Source: Pseudoalteromonas luteoviolacea
GTDB lineage: Bacteria > Pseudomonadota > Gammaproteobacteria > Enterobacterales > Alteromonadaceae
Assembly: GCF_000814765.1 (NCBI RefSeq)
Contig: NZ_JWIC01000003.1
Coordinates: forward strand, 379,501-443,500
Direction of reading: 5' to 3'
Length of the DNA stretch: 64,000 nt
The position numbers and the translations under genes are program-made. The notes under the pieces are model-generated. The model made no database searches and was not told the DNA's origin. It saw nothing but the letters and a program-made list of their open reading frames with translations. Numbering within the stretch: the first letter of the stretch is position 1; each line of letters opens with the position of its first letter. Shown piece after piece: positions 18,106 through 27,576 of the stretch.

Positions 18106-21100
18106 TTAGTTGACGTTCGAGGGCACTTGAGGCTGCTCGGTTTTTTGTCGGCACAGTACCTTTCTAATGAGCTGTTTAATGTCCTCTAACATGACGTATT
18201 GACATGGGATGAGCAGTAATGTGATGACCGTGGCGAACAGCACGCCAAATGCTAACGACACAGCCATTGGGATGACAATCTGAGCTTGTAAACTGGTTTC
18301 CATAATAATGGGCACAAGACCAATAAACGTTGTTAGAGATGTAAGCAAGATTGCTCTGAAGCGGCGACAACCAGCTTCAACAACGGCTTCTTTAATACTC
18401 ATTCCTTGCTCTCTGGCTTTATTGACAAAATCAACCATCACCAGTGAATCATTAACGACAACCCCAGCGACCGCGATAATACCAAACATAGACAGGCCGC
18501 TCATCGTCATGCCCAGTACCATGTGGCCAAACACAGCGCCAACAACACCAAAAGGAATAACGGACATGATCAACAGAGGTTGAGAGTATGAGCGAAGTGG
18601 GATCGCCAGTAATGCAAAGATGATCATCATTGAAATGGCAAAGTCTCTGAATTGCTCGGCAACGCTGTCCATTTCTTCCTGAATTCGACCTGCAATGCTA
18701 CTTGTAACACCAGGATATCCTTCCAATAGGCTTGGTAGATATTCTTCGCTAATTTGTTCAGCTATTTTGAAAGGTTCAGCTTTATCTGTATCGATTGACG
18801 CCCAAACACTCACTGTGCGTTTAGAGTTTTCACGACGGATGCGACTCACGCCTTCTACTTGCTTGATGTCAGCAATTTCGACTAAGGGAATTTCAGCGCC
18901 AGTAGGTGAAATAATACGTACGTCTTGGATGTCGCTGATGGCATCTCGTTGTGCCTCTGGATAGCGGATCATGACCTTAATTTCTTCACCATTTCTCAAG
19001 ATCCGCTGAGCTTCAATACCGTAGTAACTAAAGTTAACTTGTGACGCTACATCTGCAAGGGTAAGTCCCATACTGTATGCAAGTGGTTTGAGCTCAAGCT
19101 GAATTTCGTCTGTTGCAGATTGCATTGAGTCGTTGACATCACCCACACCTTCGATGGTTCTGAGCTTATCTTTCAGTCTTTGTGCGACTTCTTTGAGCGT
19201 TTCTTTGTCTTTGCCTTCTAATCGGAAGCTAATATCTCCATCATCTCGGCCACCGTCAGAAATACTGTCTTGAATGTTTAAGTTTTTAACGCCTGGTAGC
19301 AATGGCATATTCTCGCGCCATAGGGCACTTAACTCAAAAGTATCAATTGGACGTAAATGTGGCTCAACCAGCACTGCACGGATCGTGGCATTGGTCCTGC
19401 CATTCATGTTGACAGCAAAATTCTTAACCATGACCTGATTGTGCTCTTGCTCAATTTGCTGCTCGACTTGATAAAGCATGGCCTCAAGCTTTTTGATGGT
19501 TTCAAGCGTCGCAGATTCTGAGGAAGATAAATTCATTTCCACTTGTATGCTTGGGAAATCATGAGGGATTTTAGGATTGGCAACAAACTTGATAAATCCA
19601 CCCATAAATAGTCCAACACTGACAATTAAAATACAGATGAAACCGACAATGACGGTATAGCGATAGTGAATACACTTTTCAATAGAAGGTCTATAGATGT
19701 TTTCAATGAAGTGCTTTAGGCCATTGTCCAATGCTTCACGCAGGCGGTGAAATGGGTTGTTAGGGTTGCTTGGTTTGTCTTTCATTGCCGCAAGGTGTGC
19801 GGGTAATATTAGCTTTGATTCAATCAGTGAGAAAATCAAGCAGAGAATGATCACACCACCAATGGCTTTAGAAAATGCCGCTTCAGGCCCGGTAGATAAC
19901 GTTTGAGGGAAAAATGCAGCAATGGTGGTGAGTACACCAAATGTAGCAGGGACTGCTACACGTTTAACACCACGTACGACGTTGTCTAAACTGTGGCCAT
20001 GTTTTTCTATTTCAGCGTGCGCGGATTCACCGACGACAATGGCATCGTCTACGACAATCCCCAGTACCAGTATAAATGCAAATAAAGAGGCAAGGTTGAT
20101 GGTGATATCAATAGTACCTGCTGGCATAAGTAAAAACGCGCCTAAAAACGATACTGGTAGGCCCATCATGACCCAAAATGCTAACCTAATTCTTAAAAAG
20201 AGTGCCAGCATAAGCATAACCAGCACACCGCCAATGATCATATTTTCAACCATCATGTTGAGGCGGCCTTCAAGGTAATAGGTAAAATCTAAGAATGGTT
20301 CTAGTTTCACGCCCTGTGGTAACTGACCTTGTTTTTCATTGAGGTAGTTTTTGATGACTCCTGCAACGTTTGTAATATCTTGATCTTTAGACGCGCGAAC
20401 TTCATAGATGAGTGAATTTCTACCGTTATAAAGAGAGTACATTAGGCCTTCTTCAAAGCCATCTGAGATGGTGGCAACATCACCTAAACGAATTTGCGCA
20501 CCATCTTCTAATGTGATTAAAGGCAGTTGTTCAAAATCATGGCCGCGATAAGCTTGGTTTTCAACTCGCATCGAGATGTAGCCATTGTCTGAGCGGATTT
20601 GACCTGCGGACATATTGGCAGAGTAGTTACGTACGGTATCTGCGATATTTCTGAATGTGAGACCATATTCACGCAGTTTATCTGGACTGACTTCAATACC
20701 AATCTCATAGTTGAGGCCGCCATTGAAAGTCACTAAATTTACGCCTGGTAAGGCCAGCATTTCATCATGCAAGTTGTTACCAAGGTGCTTAAGCTCTTCA
20801 AAGCTCATATTCCCATTGAGTGTTAGGAGCATGACTTCCTGTTCATTTTTTTCGTTACGAATGATAGGGCGTTCCATACCCGCAGGAAAGGTTGAGATGG
20901 CATCAACTTGCATTTTAACTTCATCGAGTACGTCTTTGGGGTCGTACTGATGATCGACTTCAATCCAAGTTTGTGAATAGCCTCTGTTAGAGTAGGTGAT
21001 CAATCGTTTGATGCCCTCGAGGCCTTCCATTGATTCCTCTACCTTAATGGTGATCCCTTCTTCTACTTCCTGAGGGGCTGCACCTGGGTAGATGGCTTGG

Positions 21101-21255
21101 ATACTTAACCAGTAATTGGTATTTTGTGGGAACAATTGCTTTTGAATTGTAAACGCAGTGAGCAACCCACCGACGAGAATAAAAATCATCAGTAGATTTG
21201 CAGCGACAGGATTACGTGCAAACCACGCTATTAGGCCTTTTTCTTGAGTATCCAT
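18106..21255 (-). CDS. RND family efflux transporter permease subunit
   Basis: A 1049-residue inner-membrane proton antiporter of the AcrB/MdtB/VexH type. The N-terminal helix is 'WFARNPVAANLLMIFILVGGLL', followed by the first periplasmic loop with 'IYPGAAPQEVEEGITIKVEE'. Helix TM4 carries 'LGIVVDDAIVVGE', the conserved Asp-Asp pair for proton relay, and TM10 carries 'VAGVVVNDSLVMVDF'. The second large periplasmic loop and TM7-12 follow in the usual order. It acts with the adaptor encoded 6 bases upstream, presumably with a TolC-like outer-membrane channel encoded elsewhere since none is adjacent. Exported substrates cannot be told. No local regulator gene is seen. Confidence 0.93.
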   Translation of the reverse strand: MDTQEKGLIAWFARNPVAANLLMIFILVGGLLTAFTIQKQLFPQNTNYWLSIQAIYPGAAPQEVEEGITIKVEESMEGLEGIKRLITYSNRGYSQTWIEVDHQYDPKDVLDEVKMQVDAISTFPAGMERPIIRNEKNEQEVMLLTLNGNMSFEELKHLGNNLHDEMLALPGVNLVTFNGGLNYEIGIEVSPDKLREYGLTFRNIADTVRNYSANMSAGQIRSDNGYISMRVENQAYRGHDFEQLPLITLEDGAQIRLGDVATISDGFEEGLMYSLYNGRNSLIYEVRASKDQDITNVAGVIKNYLNEKQGQLPQGVKLEPFLDFTYYLEGRLNMMVENMIIGGVLVMLMLALFLRIRLAFWVMMGLPVSFLGAFLLMPAGTIDITINLASLFAFILVLGIVVDDAIVVGESAHAEIEKHGHSLDNVVRGVKRVAVPATFGVLTTIAAFFPQTLSTGPEAAFSKAIGGVIILCLIFSLIESKLILPAHLAAMKDKPSNPNNPFHRLREALDNGLKHFIENIYRPSIEKCIHYRYTVIVGFICILIVSVGLFMGGFIKFVANPKIPHDFPSIQVEMNLSSSESATLETIKKLEAMLYQVEQQIEQEHNQVMVKNFAVNMNGRTNATIRAVLVEPHLRPIDTFELSALWRENMPLLPGVKNLNIQDSISDGGRDDGDISFRLEGKDKETLKEVAQRLKDKLRTIEGVGDVNDSMQSATDEIQLELKPLAYSMGLTLADVASQVNFSYYGIEAQRILRNGEEIKVMIRYPEAQRDAISDIQDVRIISPTGAEIPLVEIADIKQVEGVSRIRRENSKRTVSVWASIDTDKAEPFKIAEQISEEYLPSLLEGYPGVTSSIAGRIQEEMDSVAEQFRDFAISMMIIFALLAIPLRSYSQPLLIMSVIPFGVVGAVFGHMVLGMTMSGLSMFGIIAVAGVVVNDSLVMVDFVNKAREQGMSIKEAVVEAGCRRFRAILLTSLTTFIGLVPIIMETSLQAQIVIPMAVSLAFGVLFATVITLLLIPCQYVMLEDIKQLIRKVLCRQKTEQPQVPSNVN

Positions 21256-21261
21256 CTGGTA

Positions 21262-22437
21262 TTACTCCTCTTTCAATGCTAGCGCATTAGAAGGTGCTGC
21301 AACTTGGCTATCATCTACACTAAGCTGCATACCTTCGGTTGGGAATTCTAAAGAAGAGGTAATTAACTGTTGACCTGACTCAAGGCCTTGATTGGCAACC
21401 ACCAAGCCATCATATTCTCTGACGACATTTAATGTTTTAAATGAGAGAGTACGGTCTTTATTTAAGATAGCGACTTTGCCATCACGTACGAGGTGGTGTG
21501 GGATCTCTACTGCGTTATTCAGCAATTTGCCTTTGATCTGTGCATTAAGATAAGCGCCAAAACGAAGCGGTGCTTGGTCGTTGTCATAAGGGCGTTCAAC
21601 TTGTGCAACTAAGTAGGTCATGCGGCTGCGATTATCTATAACGCCTTCGCTGCGTACAATTTTACCCTGCCAAGCAACGTCTTGGCCTGCTACTTTGGCC
21701 ATTAATGTCACTTTAGCGTCGATGCCATTGCCTTCGAGATGTTGCAGATCGCTGTCAGCGACAGGCAAACGGACCTCTGCGACAGAAATCGCATTTAGCA
21801 CGCCAACCGAACTACCCAGATTAACAACACTGCCTAGGCTGAGTGCTCGGCTTTCAATGATGGCATCATAGGGCGCTTTGATATACGTGCGTTCTAAGTT
21901 TCTTTTAGCACGTTTTACACTCGCTTGTGCTGCTTTAAATCTGGCCAGTTTCTCTGCAAGCTGTGGTTTTCTTAGATACAGCTCAGAGGGAATCGTAGAG
22001 CTAGCATTGCTTTTAATACGCTCCCATTCTGTTTTGGCAACATGAGCTTGTGCTTGTTCAATCTCTAAAGCAGAGCTAGCTTGTGCAAGGGTAGCTTCTG
22101 CGTCAATGAGAGCAGCTTCGTAGTCATTGGGGTCAATACGTGCTAATACATCGCCTTTTTTGACAAACCCGCCTTTCACAAATTGCGCAGAAAGGTCAAT
22201 GATTTGACCGCTGACTTGTGCGACCAATTTGGTGCTGTATTTGGGTTTCACGATGCCATAAGAGTTGACGGACATTTCTAGAGGTGCCACCTGAATAGGC
22301 GCTACTTCTACTAATGGGTGAATGATTTTTTGTTCTTTTTCAGCGGGGGGCGTTTTCATCGACGCAAACGCAATTGCACTTGCGATACCGCCAAGCAAGA
22401 CCACACCCGGTAATATAATTTGTTTTTTACTAGCCAC
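21262..22437 (-). CDS. RND efflux periplasmic adaptor (membrane fusion protein)
   Basis: About 391 residues from a GTG at 22437, preceded by GGAAGGAA at about 10 bases. The open frame extends to 22563, but those 42 extra residues are unlike the family and lack a ribosome site. The N-terminal anchor is 'KKQIILPGVVLLGGIASAIAFA'. The lipoyl/barrel-sandwich half reads 'VAQVSGQIIDLSAQFVKGGFVKKGDVLARIDPNDYEAAL', followed by the alpha-hairpin, the second lipoyl half 'RTYIKAPYDAIIESRALSLGSVVNLG' and the beta-barrel. It bridges the permease and the outer-membrane channel. It is first in a two-gene operon with the permease. Confidence 0.9.
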   Translation of the reverse strand: MASKKQIILPGVVLLGGIASAIAFASMKTPPAEKEQKIIHPLVEVAPIQVAPLEMSVNSYGIVKPKYSTKLVAQVSGQIIDLSAQFVKGGFVKKGDVLARIDPNDYEAALIDAEATLAQASSALEIEQAQAHVAKTEWERIKSNASSTIPSELYLRKPQLAEKLARFKAAQASVKRAKRNLERTYIKAPYDAIIESRALSLGSVVNLGSSVGVLNAISVAEVRLPVADSDLQHLEGNGIDAKVTLMAKVAGQDVAWQGKIVRSEGVIDNRSRMTYLVAQVERPYDNDQAPLRFGAYLNAQIKGKLLNNAVEIPHHLVRDGKVAILNKDRTLSFKTLNVVREYDGLVVANQGLESGQQLITSSLEFPTEGMQLSVDDSQVAAPSNALALKEE

Positions 22438-22684
22438 GATGTTAATTCCTTCCTGAATTGACAATTTGGATACGCTGGTAATGATCATCAACGTATCAAT
22501 TACCATCAATAATACGCCAATAGATATTTCAAGGTGTTTTGATATCACCTCAATATGTAACAAAGCATTGCGTACCCCGTTACATTTTTACAATTGCTAA
22601 AAGCGGCATATATTTTGTGTAGATTACATACAGATGACAGCAGTACGGGTATAATAGTTCCTTTGGATTAAATGGGGGCTTTTT

Positions 22685-22915
22685 ATGGACTGTAGATTAG
22701 GCTGTGGTGCCTGCTGTATCGCGCCAAGTATCAGCTCTTTAGGAAAGGCTGCTAACATTCGCTGTGAGTACTTAAACGACAAGAATTTATGTTCTATCTT
22801 TGGTAAGCCAGAGCGCCCTCAAGTGTGTAGCGATTTTAAGGCTGACCGGGAAACGTGTGGTAGTACCAATGAAGAGGCATTGAATAACTTAATCTACTTA
22901 GAAGCGGTGACGTAA
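22685..22915 (+). CDS. YkgJ family cysteine cluster protein
   Basis: A 76-residue protein with the metal-binding cysteine pattern of the YkgJ family: CRLGCGACC at residues 3-11, then 'IRCEYLNDKNLCSIFGKPERPQVC' in the middle, with the conserved RP.VC segment. These cysteines are thought to bind zinc or an iron-sulphur cluster; no reaction is established. It is a single short gene, convergent with the RTX-repeat protein gene. Confidence 0.85.
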   Translation: MDCRLGCGACCIAPSISSLGKAANIRCEYLNDKNLCSIFGKPERPQVCSDFKADRETCGSTNEEALNNLIYLEAVT

Positions 22916-22945
22916 ATAACCGTGAATTGTTGTTTAATTTACACT

Positions 22946-22976
22946 AACTTGGTAGCACAGAGATGGCTACCAAGTT
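22946..22976. terminator. Bidirectional stem-loop between convergent genes
   Basis: An 11-bp perfect stem (AACTTGGTAGC/GCTACCAAGTT) with a 9-base loop sits between the YkgJ gene and the RTX-repeat gene. It is followed by GGGTTTTAG on the plus side and an A/T-rich stretch on the minus side. Confidence 0.65.
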
Positions 22977-22987
22977 ACGGGTTTTAG

Positions 22988-24619
22988 TTACTTTCTACCT
23001 TCAATGACATAGATTGACTGGTGACGATTATTTTGCCAGTAATCGAGTGCCGCTTGGTCAACTAAATCAGCGATGCGTTTACTAAAATCACTGTGATTGC
23101 CACTAAAGGTGCGCATATCAATCGCGCCCTCATATACAGCGGTCATAACACCTGCTGCGTAATAGGCTGCGGCTTCAATACTATCCCCACCAATGCCAGA
23201 GCCAGCTGATCTTATTAGATCGCACGGACCATGGCATCGGTCGTTACCACCGCCACCGGAGCCTTCAGGATATTGGTCGCCACGGTTGTAAAGTGTATCG
23301 CCGCCATCACCACCATATAATCCAACGTCGTGATTATATTGCGAGAAACTCGCGATAAAGTCTGCGCTACCACCACCAAAGAGCTCGCAGTCACCATCTT
23401 CACATAATACGATGTCGTTACCGCTTCCGCCCCAAAGCTTTGCGCGTTTTTTCCATTTGTTACCGCCAGAATCAACTAAGATATCGTCGCCACTGTTACC
23501 ATGTAAGCGGTCTTTATCACCAGCATTACCAAAAACTAGGTCATCGCCATTACCACCTTCAAGGTGATCGGAATGGCCATTACCAAAAATCACGTCGTGA
23601 CCATCTTGTCCATATATTTTGTCTTGCGCAGTTGCCGAGCTGCCTAAAGGAAGCGTAAAAACAACACCACGTTTATCTGTTTCAATACGTGAATCGCCCA
23701 TCAGCCAGTCATTACCCGCACCACCGCGTATGGTATCTTTATTGCTCCCGCCAAATACCCAATCATGGCCGCTGCCAGTGGTAATATTATCTTTACCCTC
23801 AAGGCCGTATACCGTCATGTTGTAAGTAACTGCTGAGGCATTCAAGGTATCGTTACCACTACTCAATTTGGCAAAAATAAGGTCGATATTTGAGGTGTTA
23901 GGGGTTGAGCAGGCGGTTGAGTTACCAAGCTTTGCGTTCACAAAAACCAGTTCACCATATTGTTCAAACGTGTAGCTCACACTGTTGATCTTTGACTGAA
24001 TGCCCCAAACGCCATTGACATAATAGTCTGTGAATAGCGCGCCGCCGCCAGTACAGCTTTGGGTTTTACTGATTATTGTCGAGAAGTTAGCACAGCTTGA
24101 TAATTCATGATTTTCAGGGCGTTGAGCGATAGAACCAGCAGTGCCTACTTCAGCACAATCTATACCACTGCCTGCATCTACGATATCTGTATCGCCGAAG
24201 GTGAATAGCTGGTCATTACCATCACCTGAATAGACATAATCTACTTTATTACCCGTTCTAATGACATCATCGCCATTGCCACCATGGATAAGCTGGTGGG
24301 TATGCAGACTTTGGCCGTTGTATGTATTGCCATAATTACTCAAATTGACCTGTACACCACTGTAATTACTGATATCGAACATTTCGCAGGTGTTGCCATA
24401 CGTCATTTTAACGAAATTATCGCCACCTAATGCATGCAATGTGTGTTGATTATTGGTGAGTGTAAATGAAAGATAGGTCATCATGCCGTTATGTATGGTA
24501 TTGGTGGTGACATTGATGCTGCTATCTAGGCCTGTGCACGCATAACTGACAGTGTGCACGCCCATTGAAACAGCCAGTGCGGCTGTCATTTTGGTGAATT
24601 TTGAAAATTTAATACGCAT
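22988..24619 (-). CDS. Secreted RTX-type calcium-binding repeat protein
   Basis: About 543 residues from the ATG at 24619 (AAGGATCC upstream). The frame reaches 24637, but those first six codons precede a good signal peptide (MRIKFSKFTKMTAALAVSMGVHTVSYA). From about residue 110 to 460 it carries repeats of the GGxGxDxLxG type (HGGNGDDVIRTGNK, YSGDGNDQLFTFGD, FGGSNKDTIRGGAGNDWLMGDS, EGGNGDDLVFGNAGDKD, HGNSGDDILVDSGG, WGGSGNDIVLCEDGD). These form Ca2+-binding parallel beta-rolls. RTX proteins normally leave by type I secretion using a C-terminal signal; here a Sec signal is present and no type I genes are adjacent. The terminal 70 residues are not recognised. No catalytic domain is visible. Confidence 0.8.
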   Translation of the reverse strand: MRIKFSKFTKMTAALAVSMGVHTVSYACTGLDSSINVTTNTIHNGMMTYLSFTLTNNQHTLHALGGDNFVKMTYGNTCEMFDISNYSGVQVNLSNYGNTYNGQSLHTHQLIHGGNGDDVIRTGNKVDYVYSGDGNDQLFTFGDTDIVDAGSGIDCAEVGTAGSIAQRPENHELSSCANFSTIISKTQSCTGGGALFTDYYVNGVWGIQSKINSVSYTFEQYGELVFVNAKLGNSTACSTPNTSNIDLIFAKLSSGNDTLNASAVTYNMTVYGLEGKDNITTGSGHDWVFGGSNKDTIRGGAGNDWLMGDSRIETDKRGVVFTLPLGSSATAQDKIYGQDGHDVIFGNGHSDHLEGGNGDDLVFGNAGDKDRLHGNSGDDILVDSGGNKWKKRAKLWGGSGNDIVLCEDGDCELFGGGSADFIASFSQYNHDVGLYGGDGGDTLYNRGDQYPEGSGGGGNDRCHGPCDLIRSAGSGIGGDSIEAAAYYAAGVMTAVYEGAIDMRTFSGNHSDFSKRIADLVDQAALDYWQNNRHQSIYVIEGRK

Positions 24620-24793
24620 GGAGAGGATCCTTACCATGTAGTATGAATAGTTGAGCGCTTATAATTTAAACCAATGTTTAGACTGGTTTTTTACTGTGAA
24701 CAAGCTAGTTGCAAAGTGTGCAAAGAAAATGAATTAAGGGAGTGGAGTTATCAATTTATGGCTAACTAAAAACCAACATAGCTCTTGACTAGG

Positions 24794-24824
24794 AGAGGAC
24801 AAGCCGTTCCTCTGCTTGTCCTCT
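24794..24824 (-). terminator. Inverted repeat after the DUF2805 gene
   Basis: A 10-bp stem (AGAGGACAAG/CTTGTCCTCT) with an 11-base loop lies 23 bases beyond the stop codon at 24848 on the minus strand. No T tract follows, so termination is only possible, not certain. Confidence 0.4.
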
Positions 24825-24847
24825 GACTTGAATGTAAGGGGAGTGCC

Positions 24848-25093
24848 TTATCTTTGTTTGTATTGGGTTGGGCAGTATCCACGGCTTACCTCAGGTGAGC
24901 GCAACTTCAGGTGTTTTGTTTTTCGACCTGAGACTCTCTCTCGCCAAAGTTTAAAAGTACTCGCTTTGAGCTGTGTGCGCATTAACTTAATAACCGCTTT
25001 TTCATTGAGGCCATACAAACGCTGTATGGCCTCAAACGGCGTTCTGTCTTCCCACGCCATTTCTATGATTCTAGATGTATCTACGTGATCCAT
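24848..25093 (-). CDS. DUF2805/TIGR03643 family protein
   Basis: An 81-residue basic protein: 'DTSRIIEMAWEDRTPFEAIQRLYGLNEKAVIKLMRTQLKASTFKLWRERV' is the characteristic core of this short family, with a helix-turn-helix-like arrangement and a conserved WRERV..RKTKH segment. Function is not established; the basic, helical character suggests nucleic-acid binding but this is only inference. It lies 89 bases downstream of the HopJ-like gene on the same strand. Confidence 0.8.
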   Translation of the reverse strand: MDHVDTSRIIEMAWEDRTPFEAIQRLYGLNEKAVIKLMRTQLKASTFKLWRERVSGRKTKHLKLRSPEVSRGYCPTQYKQR

Positions 25094-25182
25094 TTTGATG
25101 CCAAAAATTGAGTTTGTTAACTGTACGTATTGGCTGATAAACCGATCAATTGTTTTGCGAATAGAACCCTTAAATTATGTCC

Positions 25183-25548
25183 TTAGACACGTGCGCTGAG
25201 CGGGTTATCTTGAAATGAAATACCGTCCCAGCCAGATTTGATAAAGTTTCTGATATTGCCATGGTCATCTCCATCTGGATGGTTAAGCACATCGTGTCGG
25301 TAGTACTGTCCAAAACAGTGTAGGGTGGCTTGCTTTGATAAATTGTGCTGTTTTGCAAAAGCAAAAATTTTGCATGACCCTAGATTTGTTCCAGCTTCAT
25401 TAGTTTGCTCACCATTTTTAAACGCACAAGGTGTAAAGTCATATAGGCTATCGATAAGTTGAATGGTGTGATCAAACTCAACGGACTCTCCCTGATGAGT
25501 GGCGCGTTCAATAAACTCAGCAAGGGTTTCTTGTTGTATATCTGACAT
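25183..25548 (-). CDS. HopJ family protein
   Basis: A 121-residue protein matching the HopJ family: 'FDHTIQLIDSLYDFTPCAFKNGEQTNEAGTNLGSCKIFAFAKQHNLSKQATLHCFGQYYR..VL..PDG.DH.NIRNF' spans nearly the whole chain. The family is named after a Pseudomonas type III effector candidate but is widespread in free-living gammaproteobacteria, so a housekeeping role is more likely here. No secretion system is nearby. The start ATG is followed directly by the conserved region. Confidence 0.88.
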   Translation of the reverse strand: MSDIQQETLAEFIERATHQGESVEFDHTIQLIDSLYDFTPCAFKNGEQTNEAGTNLGSCKIFAFAKQHNLSKQATLHCFGQYYRHDVLNHPDGDDHGNIRNFIKSGWDGISFQDNPLSARV

Positions 25549-25709
25549 GTTAATTCCTACAAAATAAAAGGCGTATTATCCTCGTATTGGCAATCTGATC
25601 ATAATGAATTTTTGTCGTGATACTTGAGTTTTTGACAGCTTAAACCAATGTTAGGAAAGGATTTGTGTTATACTTAGCGTGTGTTAAAAATAGGAGGGAA
25701 ATTATTCGA

Positions 25710-27068
25710 GTGAGCAAAGTAAAACTAAGCCAAGACGAAAGCCTATCATTTAAAATTAACTATCAGCTCCTACCCAAAGAGACAAATCAGCTTGATCTAT
25801 ATTTTTCCATTCCAATTGATATGGGGATCAACGCCAACACCTTAAACGAAGTCGATTACTTTAATGCCAATATAAAATGCCACAGTGCCTATTATTCTGA
25901 GCAGTTACATTTGCCGTTGGTGCGCAGCCGTTTTATAAGTCAAAGCAAAGGTCAAAAAAGTGATTATCGCGTAAATCTAAACCTATTTTGCTACCAAATT
26001 CGCATAGCATTAGATGCGGACGTTAAGCAAACCTTGAAGCTCAAGCAAGCTGAAGAGTTTTACCCTGCCGCTTTGGAGTTAGTGGAGCAAAGCGCAAAGC
26101 TTTTGGTGAAGTTAAGACGCTACACGCCACCGGATAACCGACTTAAATCCTACTTTCAAAATGCGGACAATTATTTAAGTTGGCACACTGAACAAGCCTT
26201 TTTGAAATTACTGGCACGAGGTCCGAAGTCGAGCGAATTCAGCAAAGAGCGAGGAGAGGTGATAGATTTTTGTAAACAAGAAAACCTCTACCGTGAAAAG
26301 CAAAGTTATAACTCACAAGTGACACTTGAAGACCCAAATCGCATTACTAACAAGATGCGCTTATTGGAAAGGCTTATTGAGTATGGCGTCGTGTTTAATA
26401 AAGAAACGACCAACTTGGGCGCCAATTTAAAGCGTCTCGCTCGTGGCGCAGTGACTGCGGTGATCATGGCATTTGTGATGTACTTGGTGCTGAATGCGCG
26501 TTCTAATTTTGAAGAAATTACTGTCGCCCTTATTGCACTGTTAGGCGTGATCTACGGTTTGAGGGAAACTTTTAAAGATGATCTGACGCAATGGGCGTGG
26601 CGTAAAGTGCAAAAAGGCAGGCCTAAGTGGCGCAACAAATTTAAAAATTCAGTTAATGACGAAACGGTATGCACACAAACCATTTGGTTAGAGCACATTA
26701 AAAAGAAGGATATCCCAGAGGATGTCGACAAGCTGCTTAAAAAGCGTGGCAGGCAGAATCGCCAAGAAGCTAACCTGTTGCACTTTAGTTGTAAAAACCA
26801 AGTGCAAATAGATGAGTTTTTGCCCGGGTATGAGGAAGTGCAGCAGCGGATCACCTTTAATATGAGCTCATTTGTGCGCTATTTAAAAAAAGGCGCTGGA
26901 AAGCTGTATAGCCTTGAAGGACACAAAGTATCTAAAAATTCTGTGGAGCGCCGATATCAAATTAACTTAGTGATGCGCTTTAAATCAGGCGAAGATTCAC
27001 AGCTAGAAAGATATAAGCTCACAATGAATCGCTCAGAGATTGTTGCCATAGAGCAAATGAAAGACTAA
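25710..27068 (+). CDS. Membrane protein of unknown function
   Basis: About 452 residues from a GTG at 25710, chosen because AGGAGG at 25692-25697 lies just upstream. The spacing of 12 is long, and an upstream TTG-initiated frame from 25665 is possible. The chain is mostly soluble and basic, with two adjacent transmembrane segments near residues 250-285 (VTAVIMAFVMYLVLNA and ITVALIALLGVIYGL) and long polar domains on both sides. No catalytic motif or family was recognised. Both flanking domains would lie on the same side of the membrane. It is a single gene convergent with the VOC gene. Confidence 0.7.
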   Translation: MSKVKLSQDESLSFKINYQLLPKETNQLDLYFSIPIDMGINANTLNEVDYFNANIKCHSAYYSEQLHLPLVRSRFISQSKGQKSDYRVNLNLFCYQIRIALDADVKQTLKLKQAEEFYPAALELVEQSAKLLVKLRRYTPPDNRLKSYFQNADNYLSWHTEQAFLKLLARGPKSSEFSKERGEVIDFCKQENLYREKQSYNSQVTLEDPNRITNKMRLLERLIEYGVVFNKETTNLGANLKRLARGAVTAVIMAFVMYLVLNARSNFEEITVALIALLGVIYGLRETFKDDLTQWAWRKVQKGRPKWRNKFKNSVNDETVCTQTIWLEHIKKKDIPEDVDKLLKKRGRQNRQEANLLHFSCKNQVQIDEFLPGYEEVQQRITFNMSSFVRYLKKGAGKLYSLEGHKVSKNSVERRYQINLVMRFKSGEDSQLERYKLTMNRSEIVAIEQMKD

Positions 27069-27108
27069 TTTTTGCAAATCAAACGAAATGGGCGATTCTA
27101 AGCGCCCA

Positions 27109-27471
27109 TCATTCAACTGTCTGGAAAAAGGTAAGCCTATTACCAAATGGGTCTGATATGGTCATCTCAATGCCCCAAGGTTGATCGATGATGGAGGGTC
27201 TGGCATGTTTAAATTGTTTTTGAATGAGCTGTGTTTGATAAGCTTTTAAATCCTCACAGCCAATTCTAATATTCGCACCTGGGGACGCATCTGCAAAATG
27301 TTCCGATAAATGCAATGTGCAGGCGTCTTTTGATATCTGCATGTAGAGAGGTAAACCAGTTTGGTGTTGATGTTGCCAATCTACTTTAAATTCTAAAAAT
27401 TCAATATAAAAAGTGTGTGCCATTTGTATATCGAAGCTGCGGATAATCGGGATGGAAGGATGGAATGTCAT
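27109..27471 (-). CDS. VOC family (glyoxalase/bleomycin resistance-like) protein
   Basis: A 120-residue protein with one pair of the beta-alpha-beta-beta-beta repeats of the vicinal oxygen chelate superfamily: 'IPIIRSFDIQMAHTFYIEFLEFKVDW' at the start and 'PWGIEMTISDPFGNRLTFFQ' at the end. The latter is the classic VOC C-terminal strand with the metal-binding Glu of GIEMT. Such small proteins act as dimers as isomerases, dioxygenases or drug-binding proteins. The sequence resembles the bleomycin-resistance branch, but no function should be assumed. Confidence 0.85.
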   Translation of the reverse strand: MTFHPSIPIIRSFDIQMAHTFYIEFLEFKVDWQHQHQTGLPLYMQISKDACTLHLSEHFADASPGANIRIGCEDLKAYQTQLIQKQFKHARPSIIDQPWGIEMTISDPFGNRLTFFQTVE

Positions 27472-27531
27472 TGACTGGTCCTAAGTAAATATAAGTTACT
27501 TTAGTGCGAAGCGCTGACATGTCATGAAGTA

Positions 27532-27564
27532 TGGCTTCGACTAACAAAAAGTTAGACGAAGCCA
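27532..27564 (-). terminator. Stem-loop downstream of the HEAT-repeat gene
   Basis: A 13-bp stem with one A-A mismatch (TGGCTTCG-CTAAC / GTTAG-CGAAGCCA) and an AAAAA loop lies 13 bases past the stop codon at 27577. No T tract follows on the minus strand. Confidence 0.5.
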
Positions 27565-27576
27565 AAACTTGAAAGT

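Noticed and set aside
18106..22437. RND pump as the exporter for the polyketide product
   Set aside because: It lies more than 23 kb away beyond unrelated genes, with no sign of co-regulation.
25183..25548. HopJ-family protein as a type III secreted effector
   Set aside because: No secretion system is nearby and the family is common in non-pathogens.
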